A program made the translations under genes and the position numbers. From contig JAZSOT010000027.1 in NCBI GenBank assembly GCA_045537065.1, positions 1 through 60,613 of the forward strand: a stretch of 60,613 nucleotides of DNA, written 5' to 3'. The notes beneath the pieces are model-generated. The model made no database searches. It worked only from the letters and a program-made list of their open reading frames with translations, and was not told the origin of the DNA. Below are positions 15,198 through 24,428 of the stretch, piece after piece. Each line of letters begins with the position of its first letter. The stretch's first letter is position 1. Source of the DNA: RGIG8709 sp045537065. Lineage in GTDB: Bacteria; Bacillota; Clostridia; Monoglobales; Monoglobaceae.

Positions 15198-17159
15198 CTA
15201 TTTTACAATGTTATTTACTATGGTGTTGTTTTCGGATTTTCCTGCCTGCAATATTGCTTTTGAATTTTCCGGAATATCTATTTCGCAGTTTTCTACAGTA
15301 CAGCCTGTTACATTTGAAAGGTATATGGCAGCCTTTTTTCCAAAATCATAATCTGTTTTGATTTTTACTCCCTCAACAACAGTATTATTTTCATAAACAT
15401 CTATACCTCTGTTTAATTCCCCGCCTTTTATTTCCTTTGCATTTCTTATACTTATTTCTCCTGTATTGTTTCCGGTTTGTTCAATTATCGTGTTATAAAC
15501 CTTATCTATTTTGCTTATTGCAACCGGGAAATAGCAATTTTTAATTATTACGTCTGATACCGTTGAATCGGTATAATTTATTTGATAAATTGCTCCAACA
15601 TTTTCCGTTTCACCCAATTTTCCAACCCCATCTATTACGATATTTTTAAACATACTGTTTTGGGCGGAGTTTTGAATAACAGCTTTTTCACAATTTGTTA
15701 TTTCTCCGTTTGAAATAACAACATTCTTTGACCCGATAATTTTTATTGCAATATCCTTTGCTCCTGCTATTTTAAAATTATCTATCAAAATATTTGTATT
15801 ATTTTTAGAATTTTTTGTTTCAATGGCCGTATTCACATTCTTTATTTCTGTGTTTGTTATGGTTATGTTTTCTTTTTTCCCGATTCCCATAAACTTTATA
15901 GCCACAGGACTTTCATCTATTATATTGTTATGAATTTTTACATCAGTAATAGTCCCAGACGGTGCTCCGATATTTATGCCATTTCCGTTAATTTTTGATA
16001 TTTTATTGTTTCTTATTTCAACATTTTTTATCACTGTGTCTTCAAAAAGAGACTCTATAGCAATACCAAAATTAGTTTTCCCTTCAACGGTTCCCTCAAT
16101 AATATTGTTTTCAACAACCACATTTCTGCATCCGTCTCCAACAGAAATTGCACCGCCGCTGCCGCCTGCTCCTGGGCTTCCTATAACAATGTTATCATGG
16201 ATATTTGAATCTATACAATAAACCATGTCAAGTCCTTCGTCGCCCACATTTTCTATTTTCAAGTTTCTGTATGTTCCTCTTATTGTATATTGCAGGTCAA
16301 AGCCGTGTGTTTCTTCGGTGGCTTTATTTTTCCCTGCAACCCATGCATGAATCAAAGGCTCACTGTCATAAACTCCTAAATCAGAAAAGGTTATATCATG
16401 TAAATACTGGCTTTCATCCCTTGGGGTTATTTCAGGAGATATTCTTATTGCAACCCATGAACCGTCGCTTCTCCAGTCCGCAAGATATTTAATAGTTGAT
16501 TTTTCTGCCCCGTCTCCAATAACCGTGAGTCCTCCGGAGCCAAGAGGCATTTTTATGTAAATTCCTCCCCTGCTTAATCCATATGTTCCCTCAGGAAAAT
16601 ATACTGCTGCAGGAAGATTTTCAATTGCGTGCTTAAATGCTCTTTCTATTGCGCTTCTATCGTTTGATATTCCGTCTCCTTTTGCCCCGAAGTCCTTAAC
16701 ATTAACAATTATTTCCTCTGTGTATATATGAACTTCCTTTTTTGTGTTATCCCATTTCACAAGGCAATCAAAGGCTTCGCTTATTGCTCTTACAGGAACC
16801 ATTGTCCTGTCGTTAACCAGCATCGCAGGAACATCAAGATCCACAATGTTTTTATCCACATAAAGCTTTTTCTCATTAATCTTTATGGAAACCTTTCTGT
16901 CTCCTTTTTCAGAGGATGCTTTTTCTAAATCATTATCCCATTCAACGGTTGCCCCAAGACTTTCAAAAATCTTTCTCATAGGAACCATTGTTCTTCCGTC
17001 TGTTATAAATGGTTCAACATCAAATTCCAGCTTTTCCTCGTTTATAAAAACGCTTACACCCATTTCCATAACTATGTTATCTGCAAATGCAATTGTTGCA
17101 AATCCTGCAAAAACAGCAACCATTACGAATAGTGAAATAATCTTGACCGCTTTTTTCAT
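15198..17159 (-). CDS. Secreted beta-helix (pectate-lyase-like) protein with copper-amine-oxidase N-like repeats
   Basis: This 653-residue exported protein has a signal peptide (MKKAVKIISLFVMVAVFAG..., cut near AFA-DN). Two stalk-type Cu-amine-oxidase N-terminal repeats follow (DGRTMVPMRKIFESLGATVEWD; NDRTMVPVRAISEAFDCLVKWD, residues 50-145). The rest is a right-handed parallel beta-helix beginning VKDFGAKGDGISNDRSAIERAF (about 155), as in pectate_lyase_3/GH28-like proteins, with many short NNxI/ITN turns. The stalk repeats usually bind the cell wall. The substrate is unknown. It is a monocistronic gene. Confidence 0.85.
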   Translation of the reverse strand: MKKAVKIISLFVMVAVFAGFATIAFADNIVMEMGVSVFINEEKLEFDVEPFITDGRTMVPMRKIFESLGATVEWDNDLEKASSEKGDRKVSIKINEKKLYVDKNIVDLDVPAMLVNDRTMVPVRAISEAFDCLVKWDNTKKEVHIYTEEIIVNVKDFGAKGDGISNDRSAIERAFKHAIENLPAAVYFPEGTYGLSRGGIYIKMPLGSGGLTVIGDGAEKSTIKYLADWRSDGSWVAIRISPEITPRDESQYLHDITFSDLGVYDSEPLIHAWVAGKNKATEETHGFDLQYTIRGTYRNLKIENVGDEGLDMVYCIDSNIHDNIVIGSPGAGGSGGAISVGDGCRNVVVENNIIEGTVEGKTNFGIAIESLFEDTVIKNVEIRNNKISKINGNGINIGAPSGTITDVKIHNNIIDESPVAIKFMGIGKKENITITNTEIKNVNTAIETKNSKNNTNILIDNFKIAGAKDIAIKIIGSKNVVISNGEITNCEKAVIQNSAQNSMFKNIVIDGVGKLGETENVGAIYQINYTDSTVSDVIIKNCYFPVAISKIDKVYNTIIEQTGNNTGEISIRNAKEIKGGELNRGIDVYENNTVVEGVKIKTDYDFGKKAAIYLSNVTGCTVENCEIDIPENSKAILQAGKSENNTIVNNIVK

Positions 17160-17201
17160 AAAAATTCTCCTTTAAGTAAATTCCATATATAAAAAAATTT
17201 T

Positions 17202-17756
17202 TTACATAAATAAATGCTCAATTAATATTTTAACACCAATTCCTATTAAAATCAAGCCTCCTAAAATTTCCGCTTTTCCTTTTAATAGATTTCCAACCTT
17301 TTTCCCTATGTAAACACCGAAAAAGCAAATCACAAAGGTTATAATTCCTATTATTAAAGAAGATGAAAAAACGGGCATTTTAAGTGCCGCAAAGCTAACT
17401 CCGACAGCAAGGGCATCAATGCTTGTTGCAATTGCCTGCACAAAAAGAAGCTTTAATCCGATTTTTTTGCAATCTTCTTTTTCATCCTTTTTTTCAAAAG
17501 CCTCGCTTATCATTTTTATTCCAATAAATAAAAGAAGACAAAAAGCTATCCAGTGGTCAACCGAATTTATAGCGTTTTTAAAAATATTTCCTGCAAAAAA
17601 ACCAAGAACAGGCATCAAAAACTGAAAAAATGCATACATAAACGCAATTTTTGAGGAATCTTTAATTTTAACTCTATTAAGACACATTCCGTTTGTAACA
17701 GACACAGAAAATGCATCCATTGAAAGTCCAAGACCTATTAAAAAAACTGTCAGCAT
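17202..17756 (-). CDS. mntP: Manganese efflux pump MntP
   Basis: This 184-residue inner-membrane protein of six helices is made of two repeats, each with the family's metal-site motif: LSMDAFSVSV in helix 1 and ATSIDALAVGVSF in helix 4. It exports Mn(II). Its start codon overlaps the rsmG stop in TAATG, so it is translationally coupled to rsmG. No yybP-ykoY Mn riboswitch is visible upstream, as expected for a second gene. Confidence 0.93.
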   Translation of the reverse strand: MLTVFLIGLGLSMDAFSVSVTNGMCLNRVKIKDSSKIAFMYAFFQFLMPVLGFFAGNIFKNAINSVDHWIAFCLLLFIGIKMISEAFEKKDEKEDCKKIGLKLLFVQAIATSIDALAVGVSFAALKMPVFSSSLIIGIITFVICFFGVYIGKKVGNLLKGKAEILGGLILIGIGVKILIEHLFM

Positions 17757-18466
17757 TATTTATTCTCCTTTATTTTTTTGTTGTTTCTTGGAAATTCCTT
17801 TGGAGTTTTTGAAATTTTCTTTATAATAACAAGTTTTCTTATTACATCTGAAAAAGGAATTGAAAGTTCCTTTATTTCCTCAATTTTTCCCCCGAGATTT
17901 CCTATCATCTGTTTTGCATTATTTAATTCTTCATCAATTTCAAAAGCTTTTAAGGAAATAAAATATCCTCCCTCTTTAACAAAAGGAAGAGCATATTCGG
18001 AAAGAACCTTTAAGGATGCCACCGCTCTTGAAATAACAAAGTCATATTTTTCTCTGAAGTTTTTATCTCTTCCTAAAACCTCTGCACGTCCGTGAATTGC
18101 CTCTGCATCCGAAATTCCTATCTCTTTTATAACTTCTGAAAGAAAAATAATTCTTTTATTTAAAGAGTCAAGAAGTGTTATTTTTATATCATCTTTTACA
18201 ATTTTTAAAGGAACACCGGGAAAACCTGCCCCTGTTCCAATATCAAGGACTTTTATATCTTCCTTATCCTTAATAAGATAAAATGGGCTTAGACTATCCA
18301 AAAAATGCCTAATACTGATGCCATCATCATCTGTTATGGCGGTGAGGTTCATTTTTTCGTTCCATTCTTTAAGCAAACAAGAATATGTGGCAAATTTTTC
18401 AATTATTTTATCATCTGCCTCAATTCCATATTCTAAAAGTCCCTTTATAAGTATATCTTTATTCAT
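17756..18466 (-). CDS. rsmG: 16S rRNA (guanine-N7)-methyltransferase G
   Basis: This 236-residue SAM-dependent enzyme methylates G527 of 16S rRNA. The family signatures are KEWNEKMNLTAITDDDGISIRHFLDSLS (about residues 32-60), the SAM motif VLDIGTGAGFPGVPLKIV, and SRAVASLKVLSEYALPFV. rsmG classically lies just left of oriC, facing away from dnaA/dnaN. Here it keeps that position relative to dnaN. The basic Lys/Asn-rich tail runs into the coupled mntP gene. Confidence 0.96.
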   Translation of the reverse strand: MNKDILIKGLLEYGIEADDKIIEKFATYSCLLKEWNEKMNLTAITDDDGISIRHFLDSLSPFYLIKDKEDIKVLDIGTGAGFPGVPLKIVKDDIKITLLDSLNKRIIFLSEVIKEIGISDAEAIHGRAEVLGRDKNFREKYDFVISRAVASLKVLSEYALPFVKEGGYFISLKAFEIDEELNNAKQMIGNLGGKIEEIKELSIPFSDVIRKLVIIKKISKTPKEFPRNNKKIKENK

Positions 18467-18484
18467 AATATATCCTCTTAATAA

Positions 18485-18516
18485 TTAAGGAGTTGTTAAA
18501 ATTAACAACTCCTTAA
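18485..18516 (-). terminator. Hairpin between ferredoxin and rsmG
   Basis: A perfect 15-bp inverted repeat (18485-18499 with 18502-18516; TTAAGGAGTTGTTAA) has only a 2-nt centre. The T-run beyond it on the minus strand is weak, so read-through into rsmG is possible. Confidence 0.55.
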
Positions 18517-18541
18517 ATGTCATTCAATAAGTAAAAAAAGC

Positions 18542-18712
18542 TTACGCTTCCTTTGGTGCATCAACAGGACAAACACTTGCACAGTTTCCGCAATCGATGC
18601 AAGCATCTGCATCAATTTCGAATTTTCCATCTCCTTCTGCTATACAAGAAACAGGACATTCACTTGCACAAACACCGCATGCGATACATTCATCACTGAT
18701 AATATAAGCCAT
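18542..18712 (-). CDS. 2[4Fe-4S] ferredoxin
   Basis: This 56-residue clostridial-type ferredoxin has two CxxCxxCxxxCP clusters: CIACGVCASECPV (residues 9-21) and CIDCGNCASVCPV (38-50). It carries electrons at low potential in fermentative metabolism, for example to [FeFe]-hydrogenase, consistent with hydF in this window. A GAGGTG ribosome site lies 7 nt before the ATG. A TTGACA-17-TATTAT promoter within the origin region drives it away from dnaN. Confidence 0.97.
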   Translation of the reverse strand: MAYIISDECIACGVCASECPVSCIAEGDGKFEIDADACIDCGNCASVCPVDAPKEA

Positions 18713-18743
18713 TTTTTTCACCTCTTTAACTTAACTTTCTTAT

Positions 18744-18772
18744 ATAATATATCATTTTAAATAATTTGTCAA
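18744..18772 (-). promoter_or_regulatory. Promoter of the ferredoxin gene
   Basis: Minus strand TTGACA (18772-18767), 17 bp, TATTAT (18749-18744). The -35 overlaps a weak DnaA-box-like TTGTCAACA. Confidence 0.65.
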
Positions 18773-19012
18773 CACCTTTTTATTAACAGAGTTAAGGTTA
18801 TCCACCTGTTGATAAAATGTGAATTATTTTTATCTCCTTTTTTATACACATTCCTGTTCATAACTTTTTTTAGTTTTCAACAATTTATTAAACCTCTCAT
18901 TCCTTATAAATCATAATAAAAAATATACTTTTCAACAGTTTGAACACCCCCTACAACAACTACCTCAACCTTAATATTATTATATATATTTTATATATAA
19001 TAAAAATGGTGA
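18766..19012. other. oriC: Putative chromosomal replication origin (oriC)
   Basis: The 394-bp gap between the ferredoxin gene and dnaN contains six DnaA-box-like 9-mers: TTATCCACC (18798-18806), TGTTGATAA (18807-18815), TTATACACA (18842-18850), and weaker TTGTCAACA (18766), TTTTCAACA (18874) and TTTTCAACA (18929). An almost pure A/T stretch (18971-19005) is a candidate unwinding element. rsmG on the left, dnaN-recF-remB-gyrB on the right and parS 12 kb away fit an origin. No dnaA lies here and no box matches the consensus perfectly, so this is likely but unproven. Confidence 0.65.
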
Positions 19013-19039
19013 AAATGCAAAAAAATTTATAAAAATTGT

Positions 19040-19068
19040 TTGATTTTTTCAAAATTTTATGGTATAAT
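19040..19068 (+). promoter_or_regulatory. Promoter of dnaN
   Basis: TTGATT (19040-19045), 17 bp, TATAAT (19063-19068), 38 bp before the dnaN ATG. dnaN therefore has its own promoter instead of depending on dnaA. Confidence 0.75.
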
Positions 19069-19106
19069 TAAAGGGTAAAATTTAAGGTAAAAACGAGGGA
19101 AAAATT

Positions 19107-20207
19107 ATGATTATAAATTGCTCTAAAAACCTACTTGCAGATACACTTCAAACGGTTTCAAAGGCAACATCAGCAAAGTCTAATCTTGCAGTTTTGGAAG
19201 GTATTTTTATAAAGGCTGAAACATCAGGTGAAATCACCCTTATGGGAAATGATTTGGAGATAGGAATTGAGGCAAAAATAAAGGGTGATGTTGTTGAGGC
19301 AGGAAGAGTTGTTTTGAATGCAAAAATGCTTCTTGCAATCGTTCGCAGTATGTCCTCTGAAGATATAACAATTGAAGTTTCAAATACATATGGATGTACC
19401 ATAAAAGGAGGAAATTCAAAGTTTGAAATTTCGGGTATTGACCCTATAGAATTTCCAGAAATTTTAAAAGTTGATACGGATTATGATATAGAGTTATCCA
19501 CAGATATACTTAAAAATATGATTTCAAAAACCGCATTCTCGGTTTCTCAAAGCGACCAGAGACCTGTTTTAAAGGGATGTCTTCTTGAAATTAAGGGAAA
19601 TAAACTAAAAATGGTTGCAGTTGATAAATTCAGAATGGCAATAAGGGAAGAGGAAATAGAAGAAAATCTCCCTGAAAAAACAATTATTATTCCTGAAAAA
19701 ACTTTAAATGAAATATCAAAGATTTTAAAGGATAATGACAAGGTTTCAATAAAATGTAATTCTAAAAATGTTGTTTTTGCCTTTGAAAATTACAGAGTGG
19801 TTAGCCGTCTTATAGAGGGTGAATTTATAAAATATGAGGCTGCAATTGCAAAGGAATTTGAAATAGAGCTTGAAATTTCAAAAAATGAAATTTATGACAC
19901 AATTCAAAGAGCTTCCCTTATGATGAATTCAGAAACCTTTAAATCTCCGTTAAAAATAAAAATTTCTGGGGATGAGGTTAGAATTTTCTGTGAAACAGCA
20001 CAAGGTTCTTTTGATGACAGTTTGAGTGTTCCTACAGGGGATTCAAATCTTCTTATAGGCTTTAACAACACATTTTTAATTGATGCTCTTCGTGCTCTTG
20101 ACGAAGAAATGATAAAAATTAAGTTTAATAAAAATATAAACCCAATGGTTATAACACCTGTAAGCGGGGAAAAATTCTTATATCTTGTTCTTCCTATGAA
20201 GATTTAG
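19107..20207 (+). CDS. dnaN: DNA polymerase III beta sliding clamp
   Basis: This 366-residue ring-forming processivity factor has three repeated clamp domains. Recognisable motifs are MIINCSKNLLADTLQTVSKATSAK at the start, FRMAIREEEI near 175, and the C-terminal VSGEKFLYLVLPMKI that forms the hydrophobic binding pocket. It is the first gene after the putative origin, without dnaA. A GAGGG site lies upstream. recF follows by 4 nt. Confidence 0.97.
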   Translation: MIINCSKNLLADTLQTVSKATSAKSNLAVLEGIFIKAETSGEITLMGNDLEIGIEAKIKGDVVEAGRVVLNAKMLLAIVRSMSSEDITIEVSNTYGCTIKGGNSKFEISGIDPIEFPEILKVDTDYDIELSTDILKNMISKTAFSVSQSDQRPVLKGCLLEIKGNKLKMVAVDKFRMAIREEEIEENLPEKTIIIPEKTLNEISKILKDNDKVSIKCNSKNVVFAFENYRVVSRLIEGEFIKYEAAIAKEFEIELEISKNEIYDTIQRASLMMNSETFKSPLKIKISGDEVRIFCETAQGSFDDSLSVPTGDSNLLIGFNNTFLIDALRALDEEMIKIKFNKNINPMVITPVSGEKFLYLVLPMKI

Positions 20208-20211
20208 AGTT

Positions 20212-21303
20212 ATGATAGTTAAAAGCATAAATTTAAAAAATTTCAGGAATTATGATAATCAGTTTTTGGAATTTGACGAAAAATTAAATATAATTTACGG
20301 GTTTAATGCCCAGGGTAAAACCAATATTTTAGAAGGAATTTATTATTTTTCCACAGGAAAATCGGGAAGAACAAAAAAAGAGGCAGAGACAATAAAATTT
20401 GGAAGTGAAAATGCCTCTCTTGAAATTGTTTTTAATGATAAAAACAGAGAAAACAAGGCAAAAATTGAAATTTTTCAAAATAAGAGAAAAAATATTTATC
20501 TGAATGAAATTCTTCTTAAAAAGGTTAGTGAAATTGTTGGAAAATTAGGAGCAGTATATTTTGGACCTGAGTATTTAGACCTTGTGAAAGGCGGACCTTC
20601 AAAAAGAAGAAAAAATATTGATATAATAATAAGTCAGCTAAGACCAAGCTATTTTTCGGCACTTTCAGAATATAAAAAGACCATAGAACAGAAAAATGCA
20701 ATGCTGAAAAACAATAATCCCGACAGAATAATTTTAGAAATTTTAAATGAAAAAATAGTAAGTCTTTCGGAGATTATTGCAAGGTGTAGATTTGAATATA
20801 TAAAAAAAATAGAAAAAAATGCAAAGCTTTTGCAAAAACAAATATCGGACGAAAATGAAGATTTGGAGATTTTTTATATATCTCCTGTTGGTGTTTTGAA
20901 AGAATTTGAAAGCAAAATGTTTATAGATGAGCTAAAAAATAAGCTTGAGAAAAATCTGGAAAGAGAAATAATTTTAAGGGAATCTGTTGTTGGTGTTCAC
21001 AGAGACGATATTGAATATAAAATAAATTCTCTTGAGGTTAAAAGCTTTGCATCACAGGGACAGCAAAAAACGGTTGTTCTTGTTCAAAAAATAGCAGAGG
21101 CACAGCTTTTCTTTGAAGAAAAGGGTGAATATCCCATATTATTGCTTGATGATATTATGAGTGAGCTTGATGAAAGAAGGCAAGCCTTTGTTATGGAAAA
21201 ACTTAAAAATATGCAGATTTTTATAACCTGCACAGGAGGAGAAATCCTGAAAAAATTAAGTGAAGGAAAAAAATTTGAAATTGAAAAGGGGAGGCTTTTA
21301 TAA
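20212..21303 (+). CDS. recF: DNA replication and repair protein RecF
   Basis: This 363-residue SMC-like ATPase loads RecA at gaps together with RecO/RecR. Walker A is GFNAQGKTNILEGI (about residues 29-42). The ABC-type signature region contains SFASQGQQKTVVL near 280. Walker B is PILLLDDIMSELDERR (about 306-320). Very lysine- and AT-rich. The start is 4 nt after dnaN, and its stop overlaps the remB ATG. Confidence 0.97.
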   Translation: MIVKSINLKNFRNYDNQFLEFDEKLNIIYGFNAQGKTNILEGIYYFSTGKSGRTKKEAETIKFGSENASLEIVFNDKNRENKAKIEIFQNKRKNIYLNEILLKKVSEIVGKLGAVYFGPEYLDLVKGGPSKRRKNIDIIISQLRPSYFSALSEYKKTIEQKNAMLKNNNPDRIILEILNEKIVSLSEIIARCRFEYIKKIEKNAKLLQKQISDENEDLEIFYISPVGVLKEFESKMFIDELKNKLEKNLEREIILRESVVGVHRDDIEYKINSLEVKSFASQGQQKTVVLVQKIAEAQLFFEEKGEYPILLLDDIMSELDERRQAFVMEKLKNMQIFITCTGGEILKKLSEGKKFEIEKGRLL

Positions 21304-21566
21304 TGTATGTGCATCTAGGGGCAGATACGGTTGTTAATACAAAGAACATTATTTCAATAATGGACCTTGAAAGCTCTTCCATTTCAAAGTTTTCAAAGGA
21401 ATTTTTAAAAACAGCGGAAGAAGAGGGTTTTGTTAAAAATGTGTCCGATGAAATTCCAAAAAGCTTTATAATATGCGAGGAAAAGGGACAATCAGTAATA
21501 TATTTAACAAATATTTCAACAAAAGCCTTGGCCGGAAGAATAAAAAAAGGAAAGTTAGAATTTTAA
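21303..21566 (+). CDS. remB: Extracellular matrix regulatory protein RemB (YaaB/DUF370)
   Basis: This 87-residue protein has the YVHLGADTVVNTKNIISIMDLESSS signature of RemB/YaaB, related to the DNA-binding regulator RemA. In Bacillus it affects matrix genes and sits between recF and gyrB, exactly as here. GGGGAGG lies upstream inside recF, and the two genes overlap by 1 nt. Confidence 0.92.
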   Translation: MYVHLGADTVVNTKNIISIMDLESSSISKFSKEFLKTAEEEGFVKNVSDEIPKSFIICEEKGQSVIYLTNISTKALAGRIKKGKLEF

Positions 21567-21623
21567 ATACAGAGGAAAATTAAAGAAGCGAAAAGGTTTT
21601 CGCAGGAAAGGGATGAATTTAAG

Positions 21624-23564
21624 TTGTCAGAAAATATGGAAAACATTACAAATGTGCCGGTTGAAACAAGTTATGACGAAAATCAAATTCAGGTACTGGA
21701 AGGTCTTGAGGCGGTTAGAAAAAGACCCGGTATGTATATCGGCTCTACCACATCAAGGGGACTTCACCACCTTGTTTATGAAATAGTGGATAACTCTATT
21801 GACGAGGCACTTGCAGGTTACTGTAAGAATATTACGGTTTCTATTAATGAAGATAACTCTATAACCGTATCTGACGACGGAAGAGGTATCCCAACAGGTA
21901 TTCAGCCACAGACAGGTCTTCCTGCAGTTGAGGTTGTTTTCACAGTTCTTCACGCAGGCGGAAAATTCGGCGGAGGCGGATATAAGGTTTCAGGAGGTCT
22001 TCACGGGGTTGGTGCATCCGTTGTTAATGCTCTTTCCGAGTCCTTAGAGGTTTATATTCACGATGGAGAAAATATTCACTATCAGGAATATGAAAGAGGA
22101 CATAAAAAAGAAGACTTAAAGATTATTGGAAAAACCGACAAAACAGGTACAACCGTCCATTTTAAACCGGACGGAGAAATTTTTGAAGACCTTGTTTATG
22201 ACTATAGCATTCTTCTTCACAGACTTCGTGAACAGGCATTTTTGAATGCGGGCATAAGAATTATTTTAAAGGATTTGCGTGCTGACGATGAGGGAAAAAC
22301 AAAAGAAGAAGTTCTTTACTACGAGGGTGGTATTAAAGAATTTGTTAAATATGAAAACAGAAATAAAGAGGCTATCCACGAGGATGTTATTTATGTCAGC
22401 ACTGTCAGAGAAAACAGTGAAGCAGAAATTGCTATGCAATATAATGACGGTTACACAGAAAATATTATAAGCTTTGCAAATAACATCAACACAACAGAGG
22501 GCGGAACTCACGAAACAGGCTTTAAATCAGCACTTACCAAGGTTTTAAATGACTATGCAAGAAAATATAAGATGCTGAAAGATAATGATTCAAACCTTTC
22601 AGGTGAAGATACAAGAGAGGGACTTTCCTGCATTATAAGTGTTAAGGTTACAGAGGCGCAGTTTGAGGGACAGACAAAAACCAAGCTTGGAAACAGTGAA
22701 ATCAGAACTATTGTTGAAAAAATGGTTAATGAAAAGCTTACAGAGTTTATGGAAGAAAATCCCGCCATTGCAAAGATAATTATTGACAAGGCAATGACCG
22801 CATCCCGTGCAAGAGAGGCGGCAAAAAGAGCGAGAGAAAACACAAGAAGAAAATCAGCACTTGAAAGCTCAACACTTCCCGGAAAGCTTGCAGACTGTTC
22901 ATCAAAGGACACAGAATATACTGAGATTTATATTGTCGAAGGGGATTCTGCGGGAGGCAGTGCAAAGCAGGGAAGAGACAGACGTTTTCAGGCAATTCTT
23001 CCTCTTTGGGGAAAAATGCTTAACGTTGAAAAGTCAAGAATTGACAAGGTCTACACCAATGAAAAGCTTCTCCCTGTTATAACAGCTGTCGGAGCAGGCG
23101 TGGGAGACGATTTTGATGTTTCCAAAATAAGATACGGAAAGGTTGTTATTATGGCGGATGCCGATGTTGACGGTGCTCACATAAGAACACTTCTTCTCAC
23201 TTTCTTCTTTAGATATATGAGACCTTTAATTCAGGAAGGACACGTTTATATTGCACAGCCACCTCTTTATAAGGTTTATAAAGGAAAGAAAATAAGATAT
23301 GCATATAATGACGACCAACTGAAAGAGGCTCTTGAAGAAATTCCGGATGCATCTGTTCAGAGATATAAGGGTCTTGGTGAAATGAATCCTGAACAGCTTT
23401 GGGAGACCACTATGGACCCTGAAAAACGTGTTATGGTGAGAGTTGATATGGAAGATGCAAGACGTGCAGACGAAATATTTACACTTCTTATGGGCGACAA
23501 GGTTGAACCGAGACGTCAATTTATTGAAGAACACGCAAAAACAGTAATAAACTTAGACATATAA
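21624..23564 (+). CDS. gyrB: DNA gyrase subunit B
   Basis: This 646-residue ATPase subunit of gyrase has the GHKL ATPase domain (EIVDNSIDEALAGYC, VSDDGRGIP, GGLHGVGASVVNALS, residues 40-125), the transducer, and the TOPRIM/tail domain (YIVEGDSAGGSAKQGRDR near 430; MADADVDGAHIRTLL; PLYKV; QRYKGLGEMNPEQLWETTMDPE). The listed start is a TTG at 21624, 12 nt after GAAAGGG. An ATG at 21636 is a possible alternative. It heads a gyrB-thyA-folA group. Confidence 0.97.
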   Translation: MSENMENITNVPVETSYDENQIQVLEGLEAVRKRPGMYIGSTTSRGLHHLVYEIVDNSIDEALAGYCKNITVSINEDNSITVSDDGRGIPTGIQPQTGLPAVEVVFTVLHAGGKFGGGGYKVSGGLHGVGASVVNALSESLEVYIHDGENIHYQEYERGHKKEDLKIIGKTDKTGTTVHFKPDGEIFEDLVYDYSILLHRLREQAFLNAGIRIILKDLRADDEGKTKEEVLYYEGGIKEFVKYENRNKEAIHEDVIYVSTVRENSEAEIAMQYNDGYTENIISFANNINTTEGGTHETGFKSALTKVLNDYARKYKMLKDNDSNLSGEDTREGLSCIISVKVTEAQFEGQTKTKLGNSEIRTIVEKMVNEKLTEFMEENPAIAKIIIDKAMTASRAREAAKRARENTRRKSALESSTLPGKLADCSSKDTEYTEIYIVEGDSAGGSAKQGRDRRFQAILPLWGKMLNVEKSRIDKVYTNEKLLPVITAVGAGVGDDFDVSKIRYGKVVIMADADVDGAHIRTLLLTFFFRYMRPLIQEGHVYIAQPPLYKVYKGKKIRYAYNDDQLKEALEEIPDASVQRYKGLGEMNPEQLWETTMDPEKRVMVRVDMEDARRADEIFTLLMGDKVEPRRQFIEEHAKTVINLDI

Positions 23565-23586
23565 ATATATATAAGGGAATAGGAAA

Positions 23587-24417
23587 ATGAGCAAAGCGGA
23601 TGTTATTTTTAAAAATATGTGCAGAGATATTATTGAAAACGGATTTTCGGACGAGGGACAGGATGTTCGTCCCCGCTGGGAAGACGGAACTCCTGCACAC
23701 ACTATAAAAAAATTCGGCGTGGTGAATAGATATAATCTTGAGGAAGAGTTCCCAATTCTCACTCTTCGTCCCACCTATCTTAAAAGTGCAATTGACGAAA
23801 TTCTTTGGATTTGGCAGAAAAAATCCAATAATATAAAGGATTTAAATAGCCATATATGGGATGAATGGGCAGATGAAAAAGGCTCTATCGGAAAAGCTTA
23901 CGGTTATCAGCTGGGAATTAAGCATCACTACAAGGAGGGGGACTTTGACCAGGTTGACAGGGTTCTTTTCGACCTTAAAAATAATCCTTACAGCAGAAGA
24001 ATTATTACCAATATTTATAACCATCAGGACCTTTCTGAAATGAACTTATATCCTTGTGCCTACAGTATGACCTTTAATGTTACAGAAGGAAAGCTGAACG
24101 GAATTTTAAATCAGCGTTCTCAGGATATACTCGCTGCAAATAACTGGAATGTGTGCCAGTATGCGGCACTTATGCATATGTTTGCTCAGGTTTCAAATCT
24201 TAAAGTGGGAGAATTTGTTCACGTTATTGCGGATGCTCATATTTATGACAGACACATTCCTATCATAAAAGAGCTTATTGAAAGAGAAAGCTTTGATGCA
24301 CCAACTCTTAAAATAAACGAAAATGTAAAGAATTTTTATGATTTCACACCTGATGATTTTGTTCTTGAAAATTATAATAAAGGAGAACAAATCAAAAACA
24401 TACCAATTGCGGTGTAG
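23587..24417 (+). CDS. thyA: Thymidylate synthase
   Basis: This 276-residue enzyme methylates dUMP to dTMP using methylene-THF and yields dihydrofolate. Catalytic Cys157 lies in LYPCAYSMTFNV. Other conserved blocks are RSQDILAANNWNVCQYAALMHMFAQV and the substrate-binding HVIADAHIYDRH. It starts 22 nt after gyrB and precedes dihydrofolate reductase, which recycles its product. Confidence 0.96.
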   Translation: MSKADVIFKNMCRDIIENGFSDEGQDVRPRWEDGTPAHTIKKFGVVNRYNLEEEFPILTLRPTYLKSAIDEILWIWQKKSNNIKDLNSHIWDEWADEKGSIGKAYGYQLGIKHHYKEGDFDQVDRVLFDLKNNPYSRRIITNIYNHQDLSEMNLYPCAYSMTFNVTEGKLNGILNQRSQDILAANNWNVCQYAALMHMFAQVSNLKVGEFVHVIADAHIYDRHIPIIKELIERESFDAPTLKINENVKNFYDFTPDDFVLENYNKGEQIKNIPIAV

Positions 24418-24428
24418 AGGAGAAATTT

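Noticed and set aside
17100..17230. Manganese riboswitch upstream of mntP
   Set aside because: mntP is coupled to rsmG by a TAATG overlap, so there is no leader for a riboswitch.
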